The notes: generated by a model from the letters alone, not told the origin. A DNA stretch of 64,000 nucleotides from Dehalococcoidia bacterium (GCA_022450525.1 JAKUQA010000003.1:1-64000); one strand, 5' to 3'; positions 16,373 to 25,709 are shown, counted from the first letter of the stretch. A program made the numbers and translations.

Positions 16373-16975
16373 TTGGACACTGCGATTGTAGATTATGGTA
16401 CAGGAAATATACGAAGTGTCCTTAAAGCAATTGAATCTTTGGGATACTCTGCAGAAGTTATTGATACTCCAGAAAAGATTAGTGCAGCAAAATCACTTAT
16501 AATTCCTGGGCAAGGATCTAGTGGTTATGCTATGAAAAAACTGCGGGAAAAACAATTGGTAAACCCAATTATTGATTACATAAAAGAACAAAGGCCGTTT
16601 TTTGGGGTTTGTCTTGGTTTACAACTTTTAATGGAAACCTCTGAGGAAGATCCTGAACCATGTTTGGGTATCATACCTGGAGAAGTAAAGAGATTTCAAC
16701 ACGGGTTAAAAATCCCACATATGGGTTGGAATCAAGTGCAATTTACAACACAAAATCCTATTTTTTCAGGTATACCAGAAGATTCTTTTTTTTATTTTGT
16801 ACATAGTTATTATGTTGATCCATTTGACGACGATATTGTACTAGGTGAGACAGAATATGGATTGACTTTTTGTAGTGCAATTGCCAAGGATAATATTGTT
16901 GCCACACAATTTCATCCTGAAAAAAGTGGAGAAATTGGATTAAGCCTATATAAGAATTTTTTAGCTAATATTTAA
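16373..16975 (+). CDS. hisH: Imidazole glycerol phosphate synthase, glutaminase subunit
   Basis: Class I glutamine amidotransferase that feeds ammonia to HisF in histidine synthesis. The nucleophile is in FFGVCLGLQLL (about residue 80), with the His/Glu pair in TQFHPEKSG. IVDYGTGNIRSV is the usual HisH start. Two starts are possible: GTG at 16367, only one base after the ribosome binding site GGAG (16362-16365), or TTG at 16373, seven bases after it. I choose TTG on spacing, giving 200 aa. Confidence 0.94.
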   Translation: MDTAIVDYGTGNIRSVLKAIESLGYSAEVIDTPEKISAAKSLIIPGQGSSGYAMKKLREKQLVNPIIDYIKEQRPFFGVCLGLQLLMETSEEDPEPCLGIIPGEVKRFQHGLKIPHMGWNQVQFTTQNPIFSGIPEDSFFYFVHSYYVDPFDDDIVLGETEYGLTFCSAIAKDNIVATQFHPEKSGEIGLSLYKNFLANI

Positions 16976-16992
16976 TAATTTGGAGAATTACT

Positions 16993-17718
16993 ATGGAAAT
17001 TATTCCTGCCATAGATCTCTTGGATAATAATATTGTTCGGTTGTATCAAGGAGATTTTAATAAAAAAACGATATATTCGGAAAACCCAATTGAATTAATC
17101 AAAAAATGGGAAAGCTTAGGTACTAATCGTGTTCATATCGTTGATTTAGAAGGAGCTCGGTATGGTAAATTTACGAATATCAATATAATCGAGCAAATTT
17201 GTAATCTTTCTGGTGTTGATGTTGAAGTTGGTGGAGGTATAAGAAACCGGAGTGTAGCTCATTCATTGATTGATGTTGGTGTGCAAACCATAATACTTGG
17301 AACTATAGCAATACGTGATCAAGAAGAAGTTTTAAAAATCAGTGCAGAGGTAGGTGCTGATAAAATAGCTATTGCCTTAGATGCTAGAAAAGATAAGGTT
17401 GCAATAGATGGTTGGGAAAATGATACTGATACAACAATAACTAACATAATCAATAATTATCAAAAATATAATATAAATAAATATATCTATACTGATATAG
17501 AAAAAGACGGCACTCAAGAAGGACCTAATCGTATGAAATTAATTGAATTGCTAAAAATGGAGAATATTGAATTAATTGCCTCTGGTGGGATTGGTTCTTT
17601 ACAAGATGTAGAAAATTTATGTAACTTACCTTTGTTTGGAGTTATTATTGGGAAAGCTATATATAGTGGGACCGTGGACCTGTCAACAGCAATTGAACTT
17701 ACCAAGAAAGGTTATTAA
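16993..17718 (+). CDS. hisA: HisA, phosphoribosylformimino-AICAR-phosphate isomerase
   Basis: TIM-barrel isomerase of histidine synthesis, 241 aa. [20 protein letters not shown] carries the first catalytic Asp. [10 protein letters not shown] and [10 protein letters not shown] are the phosphate-binding repeats, and [14 protein letters not shown] holds the second catalytic Asp. TrpF-type dual function (PriA) is known in actinobacteria, but I see nothing that decides it. Ribosome binding site GGAG precedes the ATG. Its last base is the first base of hisF's start codon (TAATG). Confidence 0.95.
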   Translation: MEIIPAIDLLDNNIVRLYQGDFNKKTIYSENPIELIKKWESLGTNRVHIVDLEGARYGKFTNINIIEQICNLSGVDVEVGGGIRNRSVAHSLIDVGVQTIILGTIAIRDQEEVLKISAEVGADKIAIALDARKDKVAIDGWENDTDTTITNIINNYQKYNINKYIYTDIEKDGTQEGPNRMKLIELLKMENIELIASGGIGSLQDVENLCNLPLFGVIIGKAIYSGTVDLSTAIELTKKGY

Positions 17719-18494
17719 TGCTAACAAAGAGAATAATTCCTTGCTTAGATGTAAAACTAGGTCGTGTCGTAAAGGGTGTACAATTTCTTGATCATGTTGA
17801 TGCTGGCGACCCTGTTGAACTTGCTGGATATTACAATCAAGAAGGTGCAGATGAATTAGTTTTTTATGATATTACGGCCTCTTCGGATGATCGGAATATT
17901 ATGATTGAAGTTGTTTCTCAGACTGCAGAACAAGTTTTTATACCATTAACTGTCGGTGGTGGTATTAGGACAATTGAGGATGTAAACAAAATGCTTCTTG
18001 CTGGAGCTGATAAAGTTTCAATAAATACTGCAGCAGTTCAAAGACCTGAATTTATTGAAGAATCTGCTAAAGCATTTGGCAGTCAATGTATTGTAGTTGG
18101 TATTGACGTTATTCGATCAAATAATGGACAAAGATTTACATGGACTGTTAAAACACATACTGGTAGAGATGGCGGTAGATCTACTGGTTTGGATGCAATT
18201 GAATGGGTCAAACAAGTTGTAGAACTTGGAGCTGGAGAAATAGTACTGAATAGCATAGACTCTGATGGTATGCTTTCAGGATACGATATTGATTTGTTAC
18301 AAGCTGTCTCTAAATACGCATCAATACCTGTTGTAGCTAGTGGTGGAGCTGGTAAACTCAGTGACTTTTCAGATGCAATAATTAATGGTAATGCTGATGC
18401 GGTTTTAGCAGCCTCGATATTTCATTTCAATAAATATTCAATCAAAGAGGTAAAAAATTATTTAGATTCAAAAGATATAGCTGTAAGATTTTAA
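17718..18494 (+). CDS. hisF: Imidazole glycerol phosphate synthase, cyclase subunit
   Basis: Cyclase half of IGP synthase, 258 aa, partner of his[18 protein letters not shown] holds catalytic Asp11, [13 protein letters not shown] is the first phosphate site, and [17 protein letters not shown] holds the second catalytic Asp. [11 protein letters not shown] completes the second phosphate site. The start overlaps the hisA stop by one base, which suggests translational coupling. Confidence 0.97.
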   Translation: MLTKRIIPCLDVKLGRVVKGVQFLDHVDAGDPVELAGYYNQEGADELVFYDITASSDDRNIMIEVVSQTAEQVFIPLTVGGGIRTIEDVNKMLLAGADKVSINTAAVQRPEFIEESAKAFGSQCIVVGIDVIRSNNGQRFTWTVKTHTGRDGGRSTGLDAIEWVKQVVELGAGEIVLNSIDSDGMLSGYDIDLLQAVSKYASIPVVASGGAGKLSDFSDAIINGNADAVLAASIFHFNKYSIKEVKNYLDSKDIAVRF

Positions 18495-18516
18495 TAGAAA
18501 AGGACAGGATGTAATT

Positions 18517-19221
18517 ATGTCACAAAAACAAGTATTAATTTTTGATATGTATGAAACTTTAGTTATTAATACTAATGATTTATGGATTCCAACATTTAAT
18601 ACAATAGTTGATGGTTTAGGTTTGGATATTTCTGGGAAAACACTTTGGGATTTATGGAAACCCATAGAAGTAACATTTCGTCAAGAGAGATACGGACCTG
18701 GTTATCCATTTAAGTCTTACAGAAAAGCATGGACAGAATGTTTTGAAAAAGTGTTTTCAGCGATTCCTGACGTGAAAAAAGGAGCTTCTGAATATGCCGC
18801 TGAAATATGCGTAGAAGGATGGTCCACCAGAGACTCTTATCCTGAATCAAAAAAGGTTCTAGATTTATTAAAGGAGAATGGATTTACAATTGTACTTTTA
18901 TCAAATGCAGACATTGATTCAATTGAAAGTTTAATTAGTTTACATAAATTTAATTTCGACTTTGTAGCTTGTTCAGAGAAAATTCAATCCTACAAACCTG
19001 AAGAGTCTGCATACAAATATGTTCTCGATAATATGAAAATTTCTTCTGAATCCTGTCTATATATTGGAGATTCACAATATGATGATGTTTTTGGATCTAG
19101 AAGAGTTGGTATAGATAGTGCTTGGGTCAATCGTTATAATAATTCTCTTGATGAAGATTTACCAAAACCACAATATATATTAAAAAGTTTAGAAGATTTA
19201 ATACAGATATTGATGAAATAA
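18517..19221 (+). CDS. HAD-family hydrolase inside the his operon
   Basis: A 234-aa HAD-fold hydrolase. Motif I is FDMYETLV (nucleophile Asp; the usual second Asp is Tyr, as in the haloacid-dehalogenase-like branch). Motif II Ser is in VLLSNADID, motif III Lys in CSEKIQSYKPEE, and motif IV acids in YIGDSQYDDVFG. It sits 22 bp after hisF and 23 bp before hisIE, all on one strand. No hisN or hisB phosphatase is seen in the window, so a histidinol-phosphate phosphatase role is a reasonable guess but unproven. Confidence 0.85.
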   Translation: MSQKQVLIFDMYETLVINTNDLWIPTFNTIVDGLGLDISGKTLWDLWKPIEVTFRQERYGPGYPFKSYRKAWTECFEKVFSAIPDVKKGASEYAAEICVEGWSTRDSYPESKKVLDLLKENGFTIVLLSNADIDSIESLISLHKFNFDFVACSEKIQSYKPEESAYKYVLDNMKISSESCLYIGDSQYDDVFGSRRVGIDSAWVNRYNNSLDEDLPKPQYILKSLEDLIQILMK

Positions 19222-19244
19222 ATACCGTGTAAGTAGAGGTTATT

Positions 19245-19865
19245 ATGAAAGTTAAATTAGATATCAATGGATTGATTCCAGTTATATGTCAAGATTCAAT
19301 AACTAAGCAAGTTTTAATGTTAGGTTGGGGCAATATAGAATCAATAAATAAGACTATTGAATCTAATAAAGTGTGGTTTTACAGTCGTAGTAGAAATGAA
19401 TTATGGTTGAAAGGAGAAACTTCAGGGAATTTTCTCAACCTTGTTTCTTTAACTCAAGACTGTGATAATGATGTGCTTTTGGCTATGGTGAAACCAGATG
19501 GACCTGCATGTCATACAGGAGAAACAACTTGTTTTAACGACGATTTTATAGGTCCTATTACTGAAATAGAATATTCAGAAACAACTAGTAATATAATTGA
19601 TCAATTATTTTCAACAATTGGTAATAGAAAAAAAGAATTACCAAGTGGTAGCTATACCTCAAAACTTTTTCAAGATGGCACCCCTCGTATTGCTCAAAAA
19701 GTTGTTGAAGAATCTGGAGAAGTTGCTATAGCAGCTGCACTTTCAGATAAGAATGAACTTGTGAATGAAACAGCTGACTTGTTATATCATGTTCTTGTTT
19801 TACTGCAAAGTTCAGAGGTGGAATTAAGCCGTGTTTATGAAGAATTAATTTCTAGAATGAAGTGA
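19245..19865 (+). CDS. hisIE: Bifunctional HisI-HisE, phosphoribosyl-AMP cyclohydrolase/ATP pyrophosphatase
   Basis: Fusion of the second and third histidine enzymes, 206 aa. The HisI half (about 1-110) has VWFYSRSRNELWLKGETSGN, DCDNDVLL and DGPACHTGETTCF, with the zinc-binding cysteines. The HisE half (about 115-206) has LPSGSYTSKLFQDG, AQKVVEESGEVAIAA and ETADLLYHVLVLL. HisI-HisE fusions are common. It ends the his operon, and a small membrane-protein gene begins almost at its stop. Confidence 0.95.
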   Translation: MKVKLDINGLIPVICQDSITKQVLMLGWGNIESINKTIESNKVWFYSRSRNELWLKGETSGNFLNLVSLTQDCDNDVLLAMVKPDGPACHTGETTCFNDDFIGPITEIEYSETTSNIIDQLFSTIGNRKKELPSGSYTSKLFQDGTPRIAQKVVEESGEVAIAAALSDKNELVNETADLLYHVLVLLQSSEVELSRVYEELISRMK

Positions 19866-19867
19866 TT

Positions 19868-20080
19868 ATGCATAAATGGGAAAAATATTGGATTGTATTT
19901 GGAATAATCACTATGATTGGGTTTCTTGTAGTATATTTTTATCCGCCATTGACTGAAACGGTAGGATTAGTCTTAGTCTGGTTAGTTGGCTTGTTAGGTT
20001 TGTTCTCATTAATTTCATTTATTATTTTTCTATATATTAGATCTAAACAATTAAAAAAGACAAAAAGAAAAAATGGGTAA
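19868..20080 (+). CDS. Small two-helix membrane protein
   Basis: A 70-aa protein with two predicted transmembrane segments, about residues 8-25 and 31-57 (WIVFGIITMIGFLVVYFYPP; VGLVLVWLVGLLGLFSL), and a basic tail KQLKKTKRKNG, which places the C-terminus inside. An upstream GTG (19862) is possible, but the ATG at 19868 clears the hisIE stop. It overlaps the gcvT start by 8 bp. Its function is unknown. Confidence 0.6.
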   Translation: MHKWEKYWIVFGIITMIGFLVVYFYPPLTETVGLVLVWLVGLLGLFSLISFIIFLYIRSKQLKKTKRKNG

Positions 20081-21149
20081 GCGAACAACTTTATATAATA
20101 ATTATCTTCATAAAGCAAAGATTGTAGATTTTCATGGATGGGATCTTCCTATTCAGTTTAGTGGAATTATAAATGAAGTTAACTCTGTGAGATCAAATGT
20201 AGGAATATTTGATGTTTCTCATATGGGAAGAATGAATTGTAAGGGGGAATCAGTTAAGGAATTTTTAAATTACGTACTAACTGGCGATTTGTTAAACCTT
20301 GAGATTAATCAAGCTTCCTATATGTTTTTATCGAATGAACATTGTGGCATTATTGACGATTTGGTAGCTTATAAAATCGATGAAAATGAAATCATGATTG
20401 TTTGTAATGCTAGTAATAAAGAGCAGGTATTAGCTGTTTTGAAAAGTTATCGCAATTTAAACTCAAATTTTGAAAATATCATAATAGACGACTTTACAGA
20501 TGCTTCTGGAATGATTGCAGTACAAGGTCCAATGTCACAAGAAATAATGTGTAAATTATTTAATATTGACGAATTAAATATTCGAAGATTTAGATTCACA
20601 CAAATTCCTTGTGAAGGAGAAGATGTACTAATATCTAGAACTGGATATACAGGTGAAAATGGATTTGAAATCATTGCAAGTACAAAATTATCATCTAAAT
20701 TCTGGGATAAGTTAATATATTTAGGCGCAATACCATGTGGACTTGGGTCACGTGATGTATTGCGTATAGAAGCAGGTCTATCATTACATGGTAATGACAT
20801 ATCTTCTGAAATAAACCCTAAAGAAGCTCAATTGGAGAGATTTGTTACGAACTCTGAAGAAACTCTTTACAAACAAGCATGGGATAATATTCAAAATACC
20901 CCTACAAAAAAAATGTTAATTGGGTTTATAATTAAAGGTAGAGGGATTCCAAGGATTAACAACTCGATATTTCTTAACGGGGAATCAATTGGTTATGTTA
21001 CTAGTGGAACATTTTCTCCTACATTGAATTTATCCATAGGACTAGGATATGTTACTAAAAAATTGGACCCTGACTCGAATATTGAAGTTGAAATACGTGA
21101 AAAGAAATTTGATGCAACTGTTACAAAACTACCTTTTCTAAGGAGATAA
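20073..21149 (+). CDS. gcvT: Aminomethyltransferase, glycine cleavage T protein
   Basis: Transfers the methylene group from the lipoyl H protein to tetrahydrofolate, 358 aa. FHGWDLPIQFSGIINE, VGIFDVSHMGRM and ASYMFLSNEHCGIIDDLVAYK are GcvT blocks. ISRTGYTGENGFEI and SRDVLRIEAGLSLHGND are the folate-site segments with the catalytic Asp. It is the first of four clustered glycine-cleavage genes, in the usual T-H-PA-PB order. Confidence 0.95.
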   Translation: MGKRTTLYNNYLHKAKIVDFHGWDLPIQFSGIINEVNSVRSNVGIFDVSHMGRMNCKGESVKEFLNYVLTGDLLNLEINQASYMFLSNEHCGIIDDLVAYKIDENEIMIVCNASNKEQVLAVLKSYRNLNSNFENIIIDDFTDASGMIAVQGPMSQEIMCKLFNIDELNIRRFRFTQIPCEGEDVLISRTGYTGENGFEIIASTKLSSKFWDKLIYLGAIPCGLGSRDVLRIEAGLSLHGNDISSEINPKEAQLERFVTNSEETLYKQAWDNIQNTPTKKMLIGFIIKGRGIPRINNSIFLNGESIGYVTSGTFSPTLNLSIGLGYVTKKLDPDSNIEVEIREKKFDATVTKLPFLRR

Positions 21150-21152
21150 TAT

Positions 21153-21536
21153 ATGAGCCAAAATGAAATACGGTATTCTAAAGAGCATGAATGGGTGAAA
21201 TCCACTGAACAAGGATTATTCCTCGTTGGTGTTACAGAATTTGCGCAGGAACAAATGGGAGATGTAGTTTACGTGGAAATGGATGATGTAGGTACGTCTT
21301 GTAATCAATTTACCAAAGTTGGTGAAATTGAATCTGTTAAGGCTGTATCTGATTTATATACTCCTATAGGTGGCGAAATAGTTGAAGTAAATGAAGAACT
21401 TATCAATAATCCTGAACTTGTTAATAACGATCCATTAAATGGGGGGTGGATGTTAAAGATAAAAGTTTCAGATATTCAAGAAATAAATAACTTGATGACT
21501 GAAGAAGAATATAAGAATTATATTCAACAATTATAG
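21153..21536 (+). CDS. gcvH: Glycine cleavage H protein
   Basis: Lipoyl carrier protein of the glycine cleavage system, 127 aa. YSKEHEWVK is the usual start. The lipoylated lysine is Lys63 in GEIESVKAVSDLYTP. The C-terminal NGGWMLKIKVSD is also typical. It begins 3 bp after gcvT with the ribosome binding site AAGGAGA inside the gcvT end, so translation is likely coupled. Confidence 0.97.
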   Translation: MSQNEIRYSKEHEWVKSTEQGLFLVGVTEFAQEQMGDVVYVEMDDVGTSCNQFTKVGEIESVKAVSDLYTPIGGEIVEVNEELINNPELVNNDPLNGGWMLKIKVSDIQEINNLMTEEEYKNYIQQL

Positions 21537-21546
21537 AAGGATTTAT

Positions 21547-22866
21547 ATGGCTAAACAGTTTCCATATATTGGGAATAGTGAAATTGAACAAGAAGCAATT
21601 CTGGAGTATTTAGGGATTAAATCTGCAGAAGACTTGTTTGTCGATATTCCAAAAGAATATAGAGACAGTAATCTTTCAGAAATACCTTCAAGTATATCTG
21701 AAATGCAACTAGTAGAGCATTTAACACTATTATCTGAAAAAAATATAAACCCTAATCCCTCAAAATCATTTATTGGAGCTGGTGCTTATCATCATTACAT
21801 TCCATCTACAGTTCTGTCTTTAGCACAGCGAGGAGAGTATTTAACATCTTATACTCCTTATCAGGCTGAAGTTAGTCAAGGTACATTACAAGTTACTTAT
21901 GAATTACAAAGCTTAATTACCGAGTTGTATGGAATGGATGTGGCCAATGCAGGAATGTATGAGGGTGGTTCAAGTTTAGCAGAAGCAGCCTTGATGGCCT
22001 GCCGAGTAAAAAACATATATAAAGTTGCTTGTTTATCTACGATAGCTCCTAGGTATAAGGAAGTTTTAAGATCATATTTAGCTCCACAATCCATTGAAAT
22101 AGTATTTATGGATACTAACGATGTAGATATGAAAAAAGATGAATATGCATGCTTGATTGTGCAATACCCAAATTTTTATGGCTCTATTGAAGATATGAGA
22201 GCCCTTTCAGATACAGCACATAAGTCTAATTCATTATTTGTGGTTTCAGCTGATCCATTGGCAGCTGTTATGTATAAGGCTCCTGGAGATTATGGAGCAG
22301 ATATAGTTGTTGGAGAAGGGCAAGGGCTAGGTATACCAATATCATTTGGTGGACCTTATATTGGTCTTTTTGCTTGTAAAAGTGAATACCTTCGCCAAAT
22401 GCCTGGTCGCATTGTTGGGAAGACTGTTGATAAGAGAGGAGATTCTGCTTTTGTATTGACTCTACAAACACGCGAGCAACATATTAGAAGAGAAAGAGCA
22501 ACCTCTAATATATGTACTAGTGAAGCTTTGATGGGGTTAATGATGACTATATATGTGGCAACACTTGGCAAATCAGGATTACAACAAGTAGCATCTTCAT
22601 GCTTTCATAACGCCCATTATGCAGCTGAACAGATTTCCCAAATAGATGGTTTCGAGTTAATAAATTCTCAGCCTTTTTTTAACGAATTTGTTATAGCTTG
22701 CCCAATATCACCCAAAATTATTAATAAAAAACTTATTGAAGTAGGAATTATTGGCGGATTAGATATAAGTGATCAAATTGATAATGGGATATTGTTTTGT
22801 TTTACTGAAATTCATTCTAAAGAATCAATTGATTCCTTAGTAGACAATCTGAAACACGTTAATTAA
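21547..22866 (+). CDS. gcvPA: Glycine dehydrogenase (decarboxylating) subunit 1
   Basis: N-terminal half of the split P protein, 439 aa. FIGAGAYHHYIPSTV, YTPYQAEVSQGTLQ, MYEGGSSLAEAALMACR and GEGQGLGIPISFGGPYIG are diagnostic of GcvPA. This half lacks the PLP lysine and pairs with GcvPB. Split P proteins are common in Gram-positive bacteria, Thermus and Chloroflexota, while Proteobacteria usually carry the fused form. Confidence 0.96.
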   Translation: MAKQFPYIGNSEIEQEAILEYLGIKSAEDLFVDIPKEYRDSNLSEIPSSISEMQLVEHLTLLSEKNINPNPSKSFIGAGAYHHYIPSTVLSLAQRGEYLTSYTPYQAEVSQGTLQVTYELQSLITELYGMDVANAGMYEGGSSLAEAALMACRVKNIYKVACLSTIAPRYKEVLRSYLAPQSIEIVFMDTNDVDMKKDEYACLIVQYPNFYGSIEDMRALSDTAHKSNSLFVVSADPLAAVMYKAPGDYGADIVVGEGQGLGIPISFGGPYIGLFACKSEYLRQMPGRIVGKTVDKRGDSAFVLTLQTREQHIRRERATSNICTSEALMGLMMTIYVATLGKSGLQQVASSCFHNAHYAAEQISQIDGFELINSQPFFNEFVIACPISPKIINKKLIEVGIIGGLDISDQIDNGILFCFTEIHSKESIDSLVDNLKHVN

Positions 22867-22879
22867 TAGGATATCAAAT

Positions 22880-24337
22880 ATGAGTGAATATAATAAAATG
22901 CCCTTATTGATGGATTTAAGTCGAAAGGATAAATTCGGAGTCAGTTTATCTGATATAGATGTCCCTTTGTCTGAGTTACCAGAATCTTCACTTTTGCGCG
23001 AAGATATACAATTGCCAGAATTATCCCAATTAGATGTTGTTCGTTACTTTACTAATTTAAGTCAAATGAATTATTCAATTGATACTCAATTCTATCCTTT
23101 AGGTAGTTGTACCATGAAATATAACCCTAAGATTAATGATCAATTAGCATCTCTAAAAGGATTTAGTAATATACATCCTTTGATTGAGGAATCTTTAGTC
23201 CAAGGCTCATTAGAATTGATGTTTAATTTACAAAGTTATCTGTCAAATATTTCTGGAATGACCGCTACAAGCTTATCCACTATGGCTGGTGCTCAGGGGG
23301 AATTAGCTGGAGTCTTAATGATAAAAGCTTTTCATGAGAAACAATCTACTTCTTCAAAACGAAATGTAATATTGATACCAGATAGTGCTCATGGAACAAA
23401 CCCAGCATCTGCTTCAATGGCTGGTTTCTCAGTAAAATCTATTCCTTCAGATCAAAACGGTAATATGGATATTGATGTACTAAAAGAAAATGCTAATGAA
23501 AATCTTGCAGGTATTATGCTGACTCTTCCGAGTACGTTAGGTTTGTTTGATAATCAAATAGTCGATATTTGTAATATTGTTCATGAAGCTGGTGGTTTAG
23601 TATACGGCGATGGGGCAAATATGAATGCGTGGATGGGGCAGACAAAATTAGGGGATTTAGGTTTTGATGTTATTCATATAAACCTTCATAAAACCTTTAG
23701 TACTCCACACGGCGGCGGCGGCCCAGGTTCAGGTCCAGTTTGTGTAAATGATACTTTGTTAAATTATTTACCTGGCCCTGTAGTACAAAGAAATAGTAAC
23801 GTGTATGAATTTGTTGAAATGCCAGATACAATAGGCCACCTTGGTGCTTTTCATGGAAATTTTGGAGTATTAGTAAGAGCTTATTGTTATATTAGGGCAT
23901 TAGGTAAAGAAGGTATCCCTGAAGTAAGTAAAAATGCTGTTATGAATGCAAATTATATTATGAATAAATTAAAACATGCATATGATATAGGATTTGATAA
24001 TAGATCTATATGTATGCACGAAGTGGTTTTTACAGCTAGGAAACAAAAACAAAATGGAGTAAAAGGGTTAGATATAGCCAAAAGGTTACTAGATTATGGT
24101 TATCATGCACCTACTATGTATTTCCCTTTAATTGTAGATGAGGCTTTAATGGTTGAACCTACTGAGTCTGAATCTAAAAATACCCTAGATAAATTCATTG
24201 ATGCCATGTTACAAATTGCAGATGAATGTGAAAATAATTCTGAATTATTACATGAAGCACCGCATAATACACCTGTCCAAAGGTTGGATGAAGCTTTAGC
24301 AGCTCGACAACCAAACTTGAAATGGTCTACAAAGTAA
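22880..24337 (+). CDS. gcvPB: Glycine dehydrogenase (decarboxylating) subunit 2
   Basis: PLP-bearing half of the split P protein, 485 aa. YPLGSCTMKYNPKIN and PDSAHGTNPASASMAGF are typical, and the PLP-binding lysine is in INLHKTFSTPHGGGGPG. The C-terminal EAPHNTPVQRLDEALAARQP is also conserved. It starts 13 bp after gcvPA. With lipoamide dehydrogenase (not in the window) the four proteins convert glycine to CO2, ammonia and methylene-THF. Confidence 0.97.
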   Translation: MSEYNKMPLLMDLSRKDKFGVSLSDIDVPLSELPESSLLREDIQLPELSQLDVVRYFTNLSQMNYSIDTQFYPLGSCTMKYNPKINDQLASLKGFSNIHPLIEESLVQGSLELMFNLQSYLSNISGMTATSLSTMAGAQGELAGVLMIKAFHEKQSTSSKRNVILIPDSAHGTNPASASMAGFSVKSIPSDQNGNMDIDVLKENANENLAGIMLTLPSTLGLFDNQIVDICNIVHEAGGLVYGDGANMNAWMGQTKLGDLGFDVIHINLHKTFSTPHGGGGPGSGPVCVNDTLLNYLPGPVVQRNSNVYEFVEMPDTIGHLGAFHGNFGVLVRAYCYIRALGKEGIPEVSKNAVMNANYIMNKLKHAYDIGFDNRSICMHEVVFTARKQKQNGVKGLDIAKRLLDYGYHAPTMYFPLIVDEALMVEPTESESKNTLDKFIDAMLQIADECENNSELLHEAPHNTPVQRLDEALAARQPNLKWSTK

Positions 24338-24346
24338 CGATGTTTT

Positions 24347-24706
24347 ATGAAAAAAGATGTTGAAAACGAAATTGAAGAACTATTAGCCCAGATCGAGAAT
24401 AAATATAAAGATCAAAATGAGATATCTTTTATTAATTTCATAGGACTGATATTTAAGAAACTAAATATATTAAGGTTTTTGAGTGTAATACTAATAATCA
24501 CTTTATCGGTTTTAATGATTACCAATGGGGTAATAATTCTAGAATTTTTTATTATTTCTAGTATTTTGTTAGCTGTTGCTATTATTGGGTATTTAGTTTA
24601 TAGCCACTATCAACAACCAGTAAAGCGTTGGAGGGGGGAAATAATCGAAGATTATAATAAGAAAACAGTTACTCAAATAATAAAATCATTTTTTATTAAA
24701 AAGTAG
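24347..24706 (+). CDS. Unrecognised small membrane protein
   Basis: 119 aa. An acidic N-terminal helix (about residues 1-20, KKDVENEIEELLAQIENKY) is followed by two hydrophobic segments (about 42-60 and 66-86) and a basic cytoplasmic tail (KRWRGEIIEDYNKK). It follows gcvPB by 9 bp and is probably in the same transcript. It ends 2 bp from the convergent lrp-like gene. I do not recognise a family and see nothing linking it to glycine cleavage. Confidence 0.55.
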   Translation: MKKDVENEIEELLAQIENKYKDQNEISFINFIGLIFKKLNILRFLSVILIITLSVLMITNGVIILEFFIISSILLAVAIIGYLVYSHYQQPVKRWRGEIIEDYNKKTVTQIIKSFFIKK

Positions 24707-24708
24707 TA

Positions 24709-25149
24709 TTACCCTAAAAGTCCAAAACCACGTTTACGTATTGCAAGATTTACAAATGTTTCTGATCTCTTAATCCCTGGAGCAGTCGCAATACTTGTTC
24801 TTAATAATTTACCTAATTCTTCAGTTGATGATACTGCAACCCAAATAAAAATATCAAAAGACCCAGTTGTTAATGCAACATATTGTGTTTCTCGAAGATT
24901 TGATAGATAGTTTGCGACATCATCTATTTTGTCAGGATCACTTTCAATTCCAATCAATGCTACTGTGTTATATCCAATCTTTTGAGGATCTGGAATAGCC
25001 ATGATTCTAACAGTTTCATTTTGTATTAATTTTCGGATTCTTCGTCGTATAGTGCCTTCGCTAACATTTAAATCTCTAGCAATTTCTGCATTTGAAATTC
25101 TTCCGTTATCACGAAGTATTTGAATGATCTTTTCGTCTAATCTGTCCAT
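24709..25149 (-). CDS. Lrp/AsnC-family transcriptional regulator
   Basis: 146 aa. The N-terminal winged HTH (about 1-50) reads LDEKIIQILRDNGRISNAEI and LNVSEGTIRRRIRKL. The C-terminal RAM/ligand domain includes VALIGIESDP, YVALTTGSFDIFIWVAVSST and the ending TFVNLAIRKRGFG. Such proteins sense amino acids and often repress themselves. A sharp promoter and palindrome lie just upstream (25177-25227), so autoregulation is likely. It is convergent with the glycine-cleavage operon, a possible but unproven target. Confidence 0.92.
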   Translation of the reverse strand: MDRLDEKIIQILRDNGRISNAEIARDLNVSEGTIRRRIRKLIQNETVRIMAIPDPQKIGYNTVALIGIESDPDKIDDVANYLSNLRETQYVALTTGSFDIFIWVAVSSTEELGKLLRTSIATAPGIKRSETFVNLAIRKRGFGLLG

Positions 25150-25176
25150 TATTTTTCACATCCTTTTTTTGTAAAG

Positions 25177-25194
25177 TTGTGATTATTATCACAA
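25177..25194. promoter_or_regulatory. Palindromic operator TTGTGAT-N4-ATCACAA before the lrp-like gene
   Basis: A perfect 7-bp inverted repeat with a 4-bp centre. It also reads as TGTGA-N6-TCACA, the exact core of a CRP-family site. It lies at the predicted transcription start of the Lrp/AsnC gene (about 25192), between the -10 box and the start codon, where a bound protein would repress. Confidence 0.55.
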
Positions 25195-25198
25195 TTTA

Positions 25199-25227
25199 AT
25201 TATATAAAAAGTTGCTGAAAATAACAA
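25199..25227 (-). promoter_or_regulatory. Promoter of the Lrp/AsnC gene
   Basis: Reading leftward, TTGTTA (25227-25222) and a perfect TATAAT (25204-25199) are separated by 17 bp. The palindrome at 25177-25194 starts 4 bp downstream of the -10 box. Confidence 0.65.
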
Positions 25228-25289
25228 TATTCTGTTGAATAAAAATCCTATTTGGGGAAAATATTAACGATATTCGTACATAATTTGCA

Positions 25290-25694
25290 CTAAGAATTAA
25301 CCCAAGATGCACTATTTTCGAAGAATTCTTTTTTCCAAATAGGAACATCTTTTTTTAGTCTATTTATAACATATTGTATGGCATCAAATGAAGCTTGTCT
25401 GTGAGGGGAAGAAACTGATACAACAAGACTAGTTTCACCAATATCAACAATGCCTATTCGATGAGCAATAATTATATCGTGTATTTCCCATTTTTCGAAA
25501 ATTTCTTTTTCAATTTCCTCAAGCATTATTTTAGCCATAGGTTCGTAACATTCATATTCTAATTTTGTCACTTTTTGTCCATCGGTATATTCTCTGGTTA
25601 TACCTTCGAAGACTAAAATTGAACCACAGAATTCTTTTGATAACTCTTGAGTATATTTATTAGTCGTTAATATATTTTCTGTAATATATATCAA
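25290..25694 (-). CDS. moaE: Molybdopterin synthase catalytic subunit
   Basis: Adds the dithiolene sulfurs to precursor Z with MoaD, 134 aa. GSILVFEGITREYTDG, LEYECYEPMAKIML, IAHRIGIVDIGETSLVVSVS and SPHRQASFDAIQYVINRLK are MoaE blocks, and VPIWKKEFF holds the catalytic lysines. It follows moaD by 15 bp. The product is needed by the molybdenum hydroxylase at 45564-47891. Confidence 0.96.
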   Translation of the reverse strand: MIYITENILTTNKYTQELSKEFCGSILVFEGITREYTDGQKVTKLEYECYEPMAKIMLEEIEKEIFEKWEIHDIIIAHRIGIVDIGETSLVVSVSSPHRQASFDAIQYVINRLKKDVPIWKKEFFENSASWVNS

Positions 25695-25709
25695 ATTGTT
25701 TCTCTATTC

